DNA of 64,000 nucleotides from Stackebrandtia albiflava (lineage in GTDB: Bacteria > Actinomycetota > Actinomycetes > Mycobacteriales > Micromonosporaceae), in contig NZ_VLLL01000005.1 of NCBI RefSeq assembly GCF_007994225.1, positions 1,287,142-1,351,141 on the forward strand, given 5' to 3'. Made by a program: the position numbers and the translations under genes. This document shows, in pieces, positions 1 to 7,198 of this stretch. The notes below the pieces were generated by a model. The model did not search any database. It had not been told where the DNA came from and worked only from the letters and a program-made list of their open reading frames with translations. Each line of letters starts with the position of its first letter. The first letter of the stretch is position 1.

Positions 1-440
1 ACGTCGTCGCCCTCGAAGTGGTCGCGGGCGATCGCCCGGGAGATGACGGCACCGGCGGCGCCGGCGAGACCCTGAACGAACCGCAGCGCGATGAACGCCT
101 CCGCCGAGGGCACGAACATGCACAGCAACGACGTGATCGTGAATATGACGGTGCCGATGAGCAGCGGCCTACGGCGGCCCCAGGCGTCGCTCATCGGGCC
201 GACGACGAGCTGGCCCAGCGCCATGCCGATCATGGCCGAGGTCAGGGTGAGTGCGATCTGGTTCTCGGTGGCGTTGAGGTCGTCGGCGATGACCGGGAAC
301 GCCGGCAGGTAGAGGTCGGTCGCCAGTGGCCCGGTGGCGGCGAGGGTGCCGAGCACCAGGACGAGCGCCACGATCGAGCGACGCGGTTTCGGCGCGGTCG
401 TGGTCGTCGTGGTCTCGGCGGGCGCGGTTGCGGTAGACAA
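1..440 (-). CDS. Bcr/CflA-type MFS drug exporter (N-terminal part)
   Basis: Reading leftwards from a TTG codon at 440-438, the frame stays open to the window edge, so about 146 N-terminal residues are present and the C-terminus lies outside. A Thr-rich cytoplasmic N-terminus is followed by a hydrophobic helix, the segment ATDLYLPAFPVIADDL, a second helix and the motif-A-like loop VGPMSDAWGRRRPLL. These are hallmarks of the 12-TM Bcr/CflA branch of the major facilitator superfamily, proton-driven drug exporters of the inner membrane. I chose the TTG start because AGGA sits 6 nt upstream and no ATG or GTG fits the family N-terminus. Substrate unknown. Confidence 0.85.
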   Translation of the reverse strand, partial: MSTATAPAETTTTTTAPKPRRSIVALVLVLGTLAATGPLATDLYLPAFPVIADDLNATENQIALTLTSAMIGMALGQLVVGPMSDAWGRRRPLLIGTVIFTITSLLCMFVPSAEAFIALRFVQGLAGAAGAVISRAIARDHFEGDD

Positions 441-867
441 CAGAAGTCCTAAGCGGGGTCGCGTGCGTGTGTTACCGGAGGAGTTCGGGGAACGGGGATC
501 GTTGAAGACCGGTGAGTGGGTGTCCACCGGCACCGTTCGCAATGCGCGGCGATGGGCCTCGCGATTCCGGTGTGCGGGATGCGGCCCGGAGGAGGGGCGG
601 CATTCGGGTGATCCTGTCCCCAGGAGGCCGCGCTCACACCGGTACGTACGTCGTGAAAGCGGTCTCCAGGAAGTCCGTAACAGACGATACGTCTCCTCGG
701 CGGTTATGCACAGGCATTTGAGAGTGAGGCAACACCGGCGACTTTGCGGCGGCGACCGGTCACCCACCATCGGTGCCGGAGTACCCGGTGTCACCCGTCT
801 CACCGAATGACCGGCCCTCCCACGACACCGGACGCGACCCACGTCCACAGCGGACCGGAATATCCCG
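441..867. other. Gene-free spacer between divergent genes
   Basis: No convincing ORF, tRNA or repeat is visible in this 427-bp stretch between the leftward exporter and the rightward orphan gene. It presumably holds the exporter promoter, but no clear -35/-10 pair stands out on the minus strand. Confidence 0.5.
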
Positions 868-896
868 TTGTCGCCCTTGACCGTCCCCACTACAGT
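868..896 (+). promoter_or_regulatory. Predicted sigma-70-type promoter of the orphan-protein/tRNA-mimic unit
   Basis: TTGTCG at 868-873 is separated by exactly 17 bp from TACAGT at 891-896. The start codon at 923 follows with GAGGAGA at 910-916. No similar pair is seen nearer the RNA genes, so gene and RNAs are probably transcribed from here. Confidence 0.55.
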
Positions 897-922
897 TCGG
901 CTGCGAACCGAGGAGAACGCCG

Positions 923-1654
923 ATGACAAGACTGAACCAGCTGATCGCCGTCGAGAAGACCGTCAAGGGCAAGGCGCAGCAGAAGATCGCCGAGGTCGGC
1001 CGCGACCTGGCCAAGGCCGGCCTGCTGTCGGGCATATCGCGCACCTACCAGCCCAAGGACGAGGACGGGGAGCAACTGCCGCCGGAATCGACGCGGGTGC
1101 AGGTCCGCGCCGACGTCGTTCTCAAGGAGGTCGCCGACGGTCTCACCCGGCTGTTCGACGTGACGGCCTCCAAGGACCTCACCAACTGCACCGCCCGCGC
1201 CGACGTGGTCGTGGACGGCCAGCCCCTGCTGCGGGACGTTCCGGTCACCACACTCCTGTTCCTCGAGAAGCAGTTGGCCGAGATGCAGGCGTTCCTGCGG
1301 CGGCTGCCGGTGCTCGACGCCGCGGAGGTGTGGGGCTACAACGACGCCGCCGACTGCTGGTCGACCGAACCGGTCCGCACCATCCGGACCAGGAAGGTGC
1401 CCCGCAACCACGTGAAGGCCGAGGCCACCGAGCACCACCCGGCCCAGGTCGAGGTCTACCACGAGGACGTCCCGGTCGGATACTGGACGTCGGTCAAGTT
1501 CTCCGGAGCCATGCAGGCCAAGCGGCTCGGTGACCTGCTCGACCGCGTCGACACACTGCAGCACGCCGTGAAGTTCGCGCGCGAGGAGGCAAACGCCACC
1601 GAGGTCGTGGACAGCCGCATCGGCGACAAGGTTTTCGGTTACCTGTTCCGGTAA
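923..1654 (+). CDS. Conserved actinobacterial protein of unknown function, linked to tRNA-mimic RNAs
   Basis: This 243-aa soluble protein has no signal peptide or membrane helix. It starts at an ATG with GAGGAGA 6 nt upstream. From memory, close homologues are widespread in Streptomyces and relatives as hypothetical proteins (possibly DUF7873). Recognisable conserved blocks are LSGISRTYQPKDEDGEQLPP (residues about 35-54), a central FLEKQL segment, a basic stretch RTRKVPRNHVKAEATEHHPA and VEVYHEDVPVGYWTSVKFSG. The C-terminus ends in GDKVFGYLFR. I see no known catalytic motif. The gene ends 8 nt before a perfect hairpin and 35 nt before the first of two tRNA-mimic RNAs, with no promoter visible between. 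I infer that it binds, protects or processes these RNAs; nothing in the sequence proves it. It is too short to be a Ro60/TROVE protein. Confidence 0.8.
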   Translation: MTRLNQLIAVEKTVKGKAQQKIAEVGRDLAKAGLLSGISRTYQPKDEDGEQLPPESTRVQVRADVVLKEVADGLTRLFDVTASKDLTNCTARADVVVDGQPLLRDVPVTTLLFLEKQLAEMQAFLRRLPVLDAAEVWGYNDAADCWSTEPVRTIRTRKVPRNHVKAEATEHHPAQVEVYHEDVPVGYWTSVKFSGAMQAKRLGDLLDRVDTLQHAVKFAREEANATEVVDSRIGDKVFGYLFR

Positions 1655-1662
1655 CCTGGAGA

Positions 1663-1682
1663 CTTCCCCCGAGCGGGGGAAG
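1663..1682 (+). other. Perfect 8-bp hairpin between the orphan gene and the first tRNA-mimic RNA
   Basis: CTTCCCCC and GGGGGAAG flank the tetraloop GAGC. There is no T-run after it. It could attenuate or terminate the mRNA, mark a processing site that frees the downstream RNA, or be the 5' stem of that RNA. Confidence 0.6.
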
Positions 1683-1689
1683 AAGTGCA

Positions 1690-1815
1690 GGAGCACAAGC
1701 TGAAACTGAAGTCGAAACTGATTCGCGGTCAAGACGCGGGTTCGAATCCCGTCACCGGTACGTGCCGGTGTAGCCCAATGGTGAGGCAGCCGCGTGAGAC
1801 TCAGACTATCGCTCC
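1690..1815 (+). ncRNA. Y-RNA-like tRNA mimic 1 (circularly permuted tRNA fold)
   Basis: The tRNA parts occur in permuted order. Order of elements: anticodon-stem 3' strand CGCGG (1724-1728), variable region, T arm GCGGG-TTCGAAT-CCCGT (1736-1752), acceptor 3' strand CACCGGT (1753-1759), a 4-nt loop ACGT, acceptor 5' strand GCCGGTG (1764-1770), TA (positions 8-9), D arm GCCC-AATGGTGA-GGC (1773-1787), then CCGCG (1790-1794), which pairs with 1724-1728. The acceptor stem is therefore closed and the RNA ends leave through the anticodon arm. That arm is extended by CTGAaGTC (1706-1713, one bulged A) with GACTCAG (1798-1804), and by GGAGC (1690-1694) with GCTCC (1811-1815). This is the layout of the tRNA-like module of bacterial YrlA RNAs. 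Exact ends are inferred from pairing. A split, permuted tRNA gene is the alternative. Confidence 0.7.
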
Positions 1816-1839
1816 AGACTCAGCATTCGCCATCACGCA

Positions 1840-1967
1840 CCGGCCGACGACGGACGGACGACGGGACTTGAGGTTGCAGGTTCGACTCCTGCCCGCCGCG
1901 CCACATGCGGCGGTAGCTTCAATGGGAGAGCGCAAGGCTTGAAACGGATCCGTCCGCGACGGGCCGG
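1840..1967 (+). ncRNA. Y-RNA-like tRNA mimic 2 (circularly permuted tRNA fold)
   Basis: Same permuted layout as its neighbour, but closer to a true tRNA. CTTG (1867-1870), variable loop AGGTT, T arm GCAGG-TTCGACT-CCTGC (1876-1892), acceptor strand CCGCCGC (1893-1899), G plus CCA (1900-1903), linker CAT, acceptor strand GCGGCGG (1907-1913; perfect 7 bp), TA, D arm GCTT-CAATGGGA-GAGC (1916-1931; 4 bp with one G-U), then CAAG (1933-1936) pairing with CTTG. The outer stem has CGGACGGA (1851-1858) with TCCGTCCG (1949-1956) and CCGGCC (1840-1845) with GGCCGG (1962-1967), separated by a small imperfect helix. The total of about 128 nt matches module 1 and is in the usual Y RNA size range. A hairpin terminator follows 25 nt downstream. 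Confidence 0.72.
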
Positions 1968-1992
1968 CAGCGGCGATCACGGTGGCATCTCC

Positions 1993-2024
1993 GGGGCTCG
2001 GGGGAAGGCAATCCTCCGAGCCTC
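1993..2024 (+). terminator. Predicted hairpin terminator of the tRNA-mimic unit
   Basis: A 13-bp stem runs from 1993-2005 to 2012-2024 with two G-U pairs and a 6-nt loop. No T-tract follows, as is common in high-GC actinobacteria. It marks a plausible 3' end for the transcript that starts near 903. Confidence 0.55.
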
Positions 2025-2188
2025 CCTCATGCCCGGTCCGCCGTGAGGCTCCACCGTGGAACATTCACCGGGCGGGCCACGGGCGGCCGTCGCCGGGTCG
2101 CTTCACGGTCGCGCAGGGTCCCGGCGGGGCGCCGCCGGACGGGCCGCGGTGCCGTGCGCCTCACGCCCACGACACCGCGGCGACCGGA

Positions 2189-3058
2189 CTAGTGGAGCCG
2201 CAGCTTGTACTCCGCCACCAGCGGAAGGTGGTCGGAGGCCAGCGGGTCGTCGGTCACGACCTCGGCCGACACCGGTGTCAGGTCGGCCGAATGCCAGACG
2301 TAGTCGATCCTGACCTTCGGGTCGATCGTGTTGTAGGTGTGGCCGGGGCCGTCGCCGACGGCGGTCCACACGTCGTCGACCACCGAGTCGATCGTGCTGA
2401 TCTCGGGGGTGCCGGTCTCGGCGTTGAAGTCGCCGGTGACGACGGTCCGCCGCGGCCGGTTACCCAGGATCTCCGCGATCGCGGTCGCCTGTGCCTCACG
2501 TTCGAGGTTGTTGTTGTGCTGGAGGTGGGTCGTCGCCACGTGCACCGGCATCCCGGCGGGCGTGGCCACGGTGACCTCCAGGAAACCCCGCTGTTCGCCG
2601 TTCTCGAACTTCGGCAGCAGGGTGTTGTGCCTCCTGATGATCGGCCACTTCGACAGCACCAGCGTTCCGTACTCACGACCGGGATCACCCGGCCGCTCGG
2701 CGGGCAACTGGACGTTGGGCGCGTACGCCTTCCACATCCGCAGCCGGCGCGCGAACCACTGCGGTTGGTCGACGAAGTCACTGCGGGACCAGAAGCGGTC
2801 CACCTCCTGGAGCCCGATGACGTCGACGTCCATCGACTCGATGACGGTGGCGATCCGCTCCAGGTCCACCACGTTGTCGGGGCTGGCGGCGTGATGGATG
2901 TTGAACGTGGCGAAACGGAGCCGGTTGTGCCTGTTCGTGGCGACCTCCTCGGCCGACGCCGCGCCCGGCGCGGCGAGGGAGGCGCCCACGGCACCGATTC
3001 CCAGACCGGTCAGCAGGGCTCTACGGGACACTGCGAGAGGTTTGTTCCGGGCGGACAA
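2189..3058 (-). CDS. Tat-secreted endonuclease/exonuclease/phosphatase-family protein
   Basis: The 289-aa precursor begins with a twin-arginine signal: SRRALL, a hydrophobic stretch, then an Ala-rich cleavage region near ASAEE. The mature part has the full DNase-I-like (EEP) fold signature: ATFNIH (Asn), GLQEVD (catalytic Glu), TTHLQH, TGDFNA (Asp/Asn) and SDHLPL (general-base His). Members hydrolyse phosphodiester bonds in nucleic acids, phospholipids or inositol phosphates; the substrate here cannot be told. I chose the TTG at 3058 because GGAGG lies 6 nt upstream and the Tat motif follows at once. In-frame ATGs farther upstream lack a ribosome site. The gene is convergent with the tRNA-mimic unit. 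Confidence 0.85.
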   Translation of the reverse strand: MSARNKPLAVSRRALLTGLGIGAVGASLAAPGAASAEEVATNRHNRLRFATFNIHHAASPDNVVDLERIATVIESMDVDVIGLQEVDRFWSRSDFVDQPQWFARRLRMWKAYAPNVQLPAERPGDPGREYGTLVLSKWPIIRRHNTLLPKFENGEQRGFLEVTVATPAGMPVHVATTHLQHNNNLEREAQATAIAEILGNRPRRTVVTGDFNAETGTPEISTIDSVVDDVWTAVGDGPGHTYNTIDPKVRIDYVWHSADLTPVSAEVVTDDPLASDHLPLVAEYKLRLH

Positions 3059-3079
3059 TGGGGGCCTCCATTGTGGTGC

Positions 3080-3098
3080 CCAAGCCGTCGCGGCTTGG
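3080..3098 (-). other. Leader hairpin before the secreted phosphohydrolase
   Basis: CCAAGCCG and CGGCTTGG form a perfect 8-bp stem with a TCG loop. It lies 11 nt upstream of the GGAGG ribosome site of the leftward gene, so it could mark a leader structure or an upstream terminator. Confidence 0.4.
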
Positions 3099-3273
3099 TG
3101 GGCGATACGGGACGAAGCCATCTTGGCGCATCCGGGCGCGCTTTGCACGCACGTCGCGCCGCACAGCCACATTGGAGTGTCGCCGCGCCCGGAACCGCCG
3201 CACCGCCATCGTGCCCGGCCGAGGTGACGACCGGGTGTCCGTCCGGTGGCCGTCGACCCACCCGGCGGCGACG

Positions 3274-4011
3274 TCAGGCTGCGGGCATCCGGCCGGAACA
3301 CAGCACGTGGACGTCCCGGTACCCCAGTCTCCGGTACAACCGGTGCGTGGCCTCCTCACCGGCGTAGGACCCCAACGCCACCATGGGATGCCCCCGTTCC
3401 AGCAACCGCCGGGTGACCCACGAGGTCAATGCCGACGCCAGGCCACGCCGCCTCGCGTCGGGATGCACCGCCACCGAACCCAGCATGGGGCCGATGCCCT
3501 GACCGGTGTTGGCGTTCCCACAGGCGACGATCCGACCCGAGGCGTCCCGCGCCCCGAACCACTCCATACCCGGGCGTTCCCCGTCCGGCCGGCTGGAGGC
3601 CGTCGGGAACGCCACCTCCAGTAGCGCGTCCACCTCCGCATGGTCCACCGGATCGATCCACTCGCACGCGGCCTCGGCCGGTGTCTCCGGTGGCGCCGAA
3701 CGGGTGTAGAACCAGTGCCACGCGCCCTCCACGGCGGGCCTACCCGGTTCGGGCAGTTCCTCCAGCACCGGGCGCGGGATCGTGAACCGCTGCACCGGTA
3801 CCTCGGCGGCGACCCGCGCGAACAGCCCCGCGACCGCCCGGGGCTCACCGTCTCCCATGAGGACGGTCCGGTCGTGGTGGCCGCGATACCACACCACCGC
3901 GCCCTCCTCGGCGAAGCCGACCGAGTCCTCGGAGGCGAAGCAGCGGACCAACGGGAGGTCGGCGGCGGCGAGCAGCGCGCCACGCCCGCTCAACCGGGTG
4001 GGAAGGCTCAT
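3274..4011 (-). CDS. GNAT-family N-acetyltransferase
   Basis: A 245-aa cytoplasmic protein. The C-terminal half carries the acetyl-CoA-binding signature GSVAVHPDARRRGLASALT followed by an amphipathic helix ending LLERG, then SYAGEEATHRLYRRLGYRD, the usual beta-bulge and C-terminal strand of GNAT/FR47-like enzymes. The N-terminal 120 residues are divergent, so this is a two-part GNAT with an unknown substrate. I chose the ATG at 4011 because it has a GGAG-like site just upstream; an upstream ATG at 4104 would add 31 Arg/Gly-rich residues that look non-coding. No operon partner is evident. Confidence 0.8.
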   Translation of the reverse strand: MSLPTRLSGRGALLAAADLPLVRCFASEDSVGFAEEGAVVWYRGHHDRTVLMGDGEPRAVAGLFARVAAEVPVQRFTIPRPVLEELPEPGRPAVEGAWHWFYTRSAPPETPAEAACEWIDPVDHAEVDALLEVAFPTASSRPDGERPGMEWFGARDASGRIVACGNANTGQGIGPMLGSVAVHPDARRRGLASALTSWVTRRLLERGHPMVALGSYAGEEATHRLYRRLGYRDVHVLCSGRMPAA

Positions 4012-4133
4012 CGCCTCCGCTCCACATCGCCGTCGCCACCCGTCGGACTCACGGCCGGGGGGACCGGCCCGCGCATCACCCAATCCACGGCTGAATCGTG
4101 ACACCGCCGCCTCGGCATCCGCAATGTAATGCG

Positions 4134-4236
4134 GAGCACGCCTATGGCGTGGGTGCCGAGCACGCCTCCGGCGCGACGCCGAGCACGTCTCCGGTGTGGG
4201 TACCCAGCACGGTGCCGAGCACGTCGGCGGCGTCTG
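4134..4236. repeat. Short imperfect tandem repeat
   Basis: GAGCACG recurs at 4134, 4158, 4181 and 4217, each followed by a related 16-30 nt stretch such as CCTCCGGCGCGACGCC. The first three units are 23-24 nt apart and the last is offset by 36 nt. It lies in the 382-bp gene-free spacer between the GNAT gene and ruvC. The rest of that spacer (4012-4133, 4237-4350) shows nothing recognisable. Confidence 0.6.
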
Positions 4237-4351
4237 GCGACGTGTTACGGCGGCGCGGGGCCGGGTCCCCGACCACGGTCGTGTCCCCGGACGGCCGTCC
4301 CCGATGCCGTCGCGCGACGAGTGTCCGGACGGACCTGTCGGTCCCCACGAC

Positions 4352-4375
4352 TAGAGTGATCGAACGGACGTTCGC
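4352..4375 (+). promoter_or_regulatory. LexA (SOS) box at the ruvCAB promoter
   Basis: TCGAAC-GGAC-GTTCGC at 4360-4375 matches the actinobacterial SOS box TCGAAC-N4-GTTCGA at 11 of 12 positions. TAGAGT at 4352-4357 can serve as the -10, placing the transcription start inside the box so that LexA binding would block initiation. This fits SOS control of ruvCAB. Confidence 0.7.
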
Positions 4376-4393
4376 GGCGGAAGGGAACGGAAC

Positions 4394-4921
4394 ATGCGGA
4401 TTCTGGGCGTCGATCCCGGCCTGACCCGTTGCGGCGTCGGCGTCGTGGAGGGACTGCCCGGCAGGCCGTGCCGGCTCGTGGCCGTCGGCGTGATCCGCAC
4501 CCCTCCCGAGGACGACATACCGGACCGGCTGCTGGCGGTGGAGGCCGGAATCACCGAATACCTCGACCGGTACCGGCCCGAGGCCGTCGCCGTGGAACGG
4601 GTCTTCAGCCAGCACAACGTCGCCAGCGTCATCGGCACCGCCCAGGCCGCCGCCGTGGCGATCCTCGGCGCCGCGCGGCGGGGCATCCCCGTGCACACCT
4701 ACACGCCCAGCGAGGCCAAGGCCGCGGTCACCGGTTCCGGTACCGCCGACAAGAGACAGATGACCACCATGGTCACCCGGCTGCTGCGACTCGCGGAACC
4801 GCCCAAACCCGCCGACGCCGCCGACGCCCTGGCGCTGGCGATCTGCCACGTGTGGCGCGGTGGCACCAAGGCGCGACTGCTGGCGGCCGGGCGACGGACG
4901 ACGAAGGGAGTCAGGACGTGA
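4394..4921 (+). CDS. ruvC: Holliday junction resolvase RuvC
   Basis: A 175-aa endonuclease that cuts Holliday junctions symmetrically together with RuvAB. It opens with the signature [16 protein letters not shown] (first catalytic Asp), has VAVERVF (Glu) and ends with the Asp pair in [15 protein letters not shown]. Length is normal for the family. The stop overlaps the GTG of ruvA (GTGA), so the genes are translationally coupled, and the LexA-like box just upstream predicts damage induction. Confidence 0.97.
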   Translation: MRILGVDPGLTRCGVGVVEGLPGRPCRLVAVGVIRTPPEDDIPDRLLAVEAGITEYLDRYRPEAVAVERVFSQHNVASVIGTAQAAAVAILGAARRGIPVHTYTPSEAKAAVTGSGTADKRQMTTMVTRLLRLAEPPKPADAADALALAICHVWRGGTKARLLAAGRRTTKGVRT

Positions 4922-5523
4922 TCGCCAGCCTCACCGGCACGATCACCTCGGTGACCGGCGACAGCACGGTCATGACGGTCGGAGGGGTCGGCTACCTCCT
5001 GCGGGCCACACCGGGGACACTCGCCAACCTGCGGGTGGGAGCCGAGACGACCCTGCACACCACCCTGATCGTCCGTGAGGAGTCCCTGACCCTGTACGGA
5101 TTCGCCACCGTCGCCGAACGCGACCTGTTCGAACTGCTGCAGACCGCGAGCGGCGTCGGGCCCCGGCTGGCGCAGGCGGCGTTGGCCGTGCACAGCCCCG
5201 CCGCCGTCCGGCACGCCATCGCCTCCGCCGACACCGCGACACTGACCCGCATACCCGGTGTCGGGAAGAAGGGCGCCGACCGTCTCGTGCTGGAACTCAA
5301 GGACAAGATCGGGGCGGCCCCCGCCACCGACGAACCGTCGGGCGGCGGTGACCGGCCGCCCGCGTGGCGTGAGCAGGTCTCCCAGGGCCTCCAGGCGTTG
5401 GGCTGGTCCGCCAAGGACGCCGCCACGGCCGTCACCAAGCTCGACGCCGGTTCCGAGGTCGACGCCACCGACGTGCCGGGCCTGCTCAAACAGGCGATCC
5501 GGCTGCTGGGGCGGACCCGATGA
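4918..5523 (+). CDS. ruvA: Holliday junction DNA helicase subunit RuvA
   Basis: A 201-aa junction-binding subunit that loads RuvB. N-terminal OB fold ([11 protein letters not shown]), two helix-hairpin-helix motifs ([14 protein letters not shown] and [20 protein letters not shown]), a Gly/Pro-rich linker near residue 145 and the C-terminal RuvB-binding domain. The GTG start overlaps the ruvC stop and GGGAG lies upstream. The last codon overlaps the ruvB ATG (ATGA). Confidence 0.97.
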   Translation: MIASLTGTITSVTGDSTVMTVGGVGYLLRATPGTLANLRVGAETTLHTTLIVREESLTLYGFATVAERDLFELLQTASGVGPRLAQAALAVHSPAAVRHAIASADTATLTRIPGVGKKGADRLVLELKDKIGAAPATDEPSGGGDRPPAWREQVSQGLQALGWSAKDAATAVTKLDAGSEVDATDVPGLLKQAIRLLGRTR

Positions 5524-6596
5524 CCGAGTTCGGCGACCTCTACGAACCCGACCTCGTGTCCGCGCAGGCGCTTCCCGCCGAATCCGGCGCGGAGTCGGGA
5601 GTGCGTCCGGCCAAACTGGACGAACTCATCGGCCAGTCCCGGGTCCGCGAACAGCTGGAACTGCTGTTGTCCGGCGCGCGGGCGCGAGGCGGCGCCCCCG
5701 ACCACATCCTGCTGTCGGGACCGCCGGGACTGGGCAAGACCACCATGGCGATGATCGTCGCCGCCGAACTGGGCGTGTCGCTGCGGCAGACCTCCGGTCC
5801 CGCCATCGAACGGTCCGGCGACCTCGCCGCGGTGTTGACGTCGCTGGGGCCCGGGGAGGTGCTGTTCATCGACGAGATCCACCGGATGGCCCGGCCCGCG
5901 GAGGAACTGCTCTACACCGCCATGGAGGACTACCGGGTCGACGTCATGGTCGGCAAGGGCCCGGGGGCCACCGCCATCCCGCTCGACCTGGAGCCGTTCA
6001 CACTGGTGGGCGCCACCACCCGGTCCGGGCTGCTCACCGGCCCGCTGCGCGACCGGTTCGGTTTCGTGGGCCAGCTCGACTTCTACGACCGGCCCGAACT
6101 GGAGGCGATCGTGCGACGCACCGCCTCGATCCTCCAGGTCGACATCACCGAGGACGGCGCGGTCGAGATCGCCGGGCGCTCCCGTGGCACACCCCGCATC
6201 GCCAACCGGCTGCTCCGGCGGGTCCGGGACTTCGCGCAGGTGCGTGCCGACGGTGTCATCACCCGCCCGGTCGCCCACGAGGCGCTCGCGCTCTACGACG
6301 TGGACCACATCGGGCTCGACCGGCTCGACCGTGCCGTACTCACCGCCCTCATCGACCTCTTCTCCGGTGGGCCGGTCGGGCTCACCACGCTGGCGGTCGC
6401 GGTGGGGGAGCAGCCCGACACCGTGGAGGAGGTGTGCGAGCCGTTCCTGGTCCGGGCGGGGTTGCTGGCCCGGACGCCCCGTGGCCGGGTCGCCACGGTG
6501 CACGGTTGGCGGCACCTCGGCCGGACCCCGCCCCAGTCGGGTGCCGGGGTGGCTCCGGCACCGCTGTTCGGCGCGCGGGAGTCCGACGAAGACTGA
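5520..6596 (+). CDS. ruvB: Holliday junction branch migration ATPase RuvB
   Basis: A 358-aa AAA+ motor. Walker [10 protein letters not shown], Walker [10 protein letters not shown], sensor 1 [10 protein letters not shown], arginine finger LRDRFGF and a C-terminal winged helix. It drives branch migration on the RuvA-bound junction. Coupled to ruvA by a 4-nt overlap. The C-terminus after the winged helix is slightly extended ([19 protein letters not shown]). A separate promoter follows for yajC, so the repair operon probably ends here. Confidence 0.97.
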   Translation: MTEFGDLYEPDLVSAQALPAESGAESGVRPAKLDELIGQSRVREQLELLLSGARARGGAPDHILLSGPPGLGKTTMAMIVAAELGVSLRQTSGPAIERSGDLAAVLTSLGPGEVLFIDEIHRMARPAEELLYTAMEDYRVDVMVGKGPGATAIPLDLEPFTLVGATTRSGLLTGPLRDRFGFVGQLDFYDRPELEAIVRRTASILQVDITEDGAVEIAGRSRGTPRIANRLLRRVRDFAQVRADGVITRPVAHEALALYDVDHIGLDRLDRAVLTALIDLFSGGPVGLTTLAVAVGEQPDTVEEVCEPFLVRAGLLARTPRGRVATVHGWRHLGRTPPQSGAGVAPAPLFGARESDED

Positions 6597-6619
6597 GGTC
6601 GCCAAGGGTTGTGGCGGCG

Positions 6620-6648
6620 TTCACGTACCCAGATCGGCAGGCTAGACT
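6620..6648 (+). promoter_or_regulatory. Predicted promoter of yajC-secDF
   Basis: TTCACG (6620-6625), a 17-bp spacer and TAGACT (6643-6648) form a good sigma-70-type pair 44 bp upstream of the yajC GTG. Confidence 0.55.
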
Positions 6649-6691
6649 CCGCAGACGTCCCAGAATCCGTATCTCAGGAAAGGCCCTGCGC

Positions 6692-7102
6692 GTGGGTAAC
6701 GAAGGCTCAAGCGGCTTGCTTATGCCGGCGATCATCATCGTGATGATCTTGGCGATGTACTTCCTCATGATCCGTCCGCAGAACAAGCGCCGCCGCGAGA
6801 TGATGGAGAAGCAGCGTCAGGCCGGCCCCGGCCAGACTGTCGTCACCATCGGCGGATTGCACGCCACGATCATCGACAGCGACGACACCACGGTGACCCT
6901 GGAGGTCAGCCCGGGTGTCATGTGCGTCTACGAACGGGGTGCCATCGCCCGGGTCCTGGACGACGACGGCGTGGACGAGGACACCACGACCGATTCCGAG
7001 CCGGAGGACGGTATGCCCGCGACCGACGCCAAGGCCGACGAGCCGGCCGCCGAGGACTCGAAGGCCGGCAACCGGCCGCCCGGCGACGGAACCCAGAACT
7101 GA
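6692..7102 (+). CDS. yajC: Preprotein translocase accessory subunit YajC
   Basis: A 136-aa protein with one N-terminal membrane helix (LLMPAIIIVMILAMYFLMIR) followed by PQNKRRREMM and the conserved cytoplasmic segment GQTVVTIGGLHATI. YajC associates with SecDF and SecYEG. The acidic, Thr/Glu-rich tail after residue 90 is low-complexity. I chose the GTG at 6692 because AGGAAAGG precedes it by 8 nt. It is the first gene of a yajC-secD-secF operon. Confidence 0.93.
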   Translation: MGNEGSSGLLMPAIIIVMILAMYFLMIRPQNKRRREMMEKQRQAGPGQTVVTIGGLHATIIDSDDTTVTLEVSPGVMCVYERGAIARVLDDDGVDEDTTTDSEPEDGMPATDAKADEPAAEDSKAGNRPPGDGTQN

Positions 7103-7198
7103 GGCATTCCGGCGCGCCGACCCACGCGCCGCCCGATACGGCTGCCGGACCACCCCCAACCCGATTCCCGGCACCCGAAGTGAGGAGAGAACACGGCT

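Noticed and set aside
1663-1682. Hairpin as a simple terminator of the orphan gene
   Set aside because: Possible but unproven: no T-tract, and no new promoter is visible before the RNAs, which would leave them untranscribed.
1690-1967. Reading the tRNA halves as ordinary tRNA genes or remnants of an integration site
   Set aside because: The 3' halves precede the 5' halves, the acceptor strands pair across a short linker in both copies, and the flanks extend the stem. Decayed tRNAs would not keep this.
1655-2064. Short open frames across the tRNA-mimic region (e.g. 1685-1942 +, 1801-2064 -)
   Set aside because: They cut through paired RNA elements, lack ribosome sites and have no recognisable protein features.
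4098-4424. Small rightward frame covering the tandem repeat before ruvC
   Set aside because: It overlaps the LexA box and the ruvC start, and its composition is that of random GC-rich sequence.
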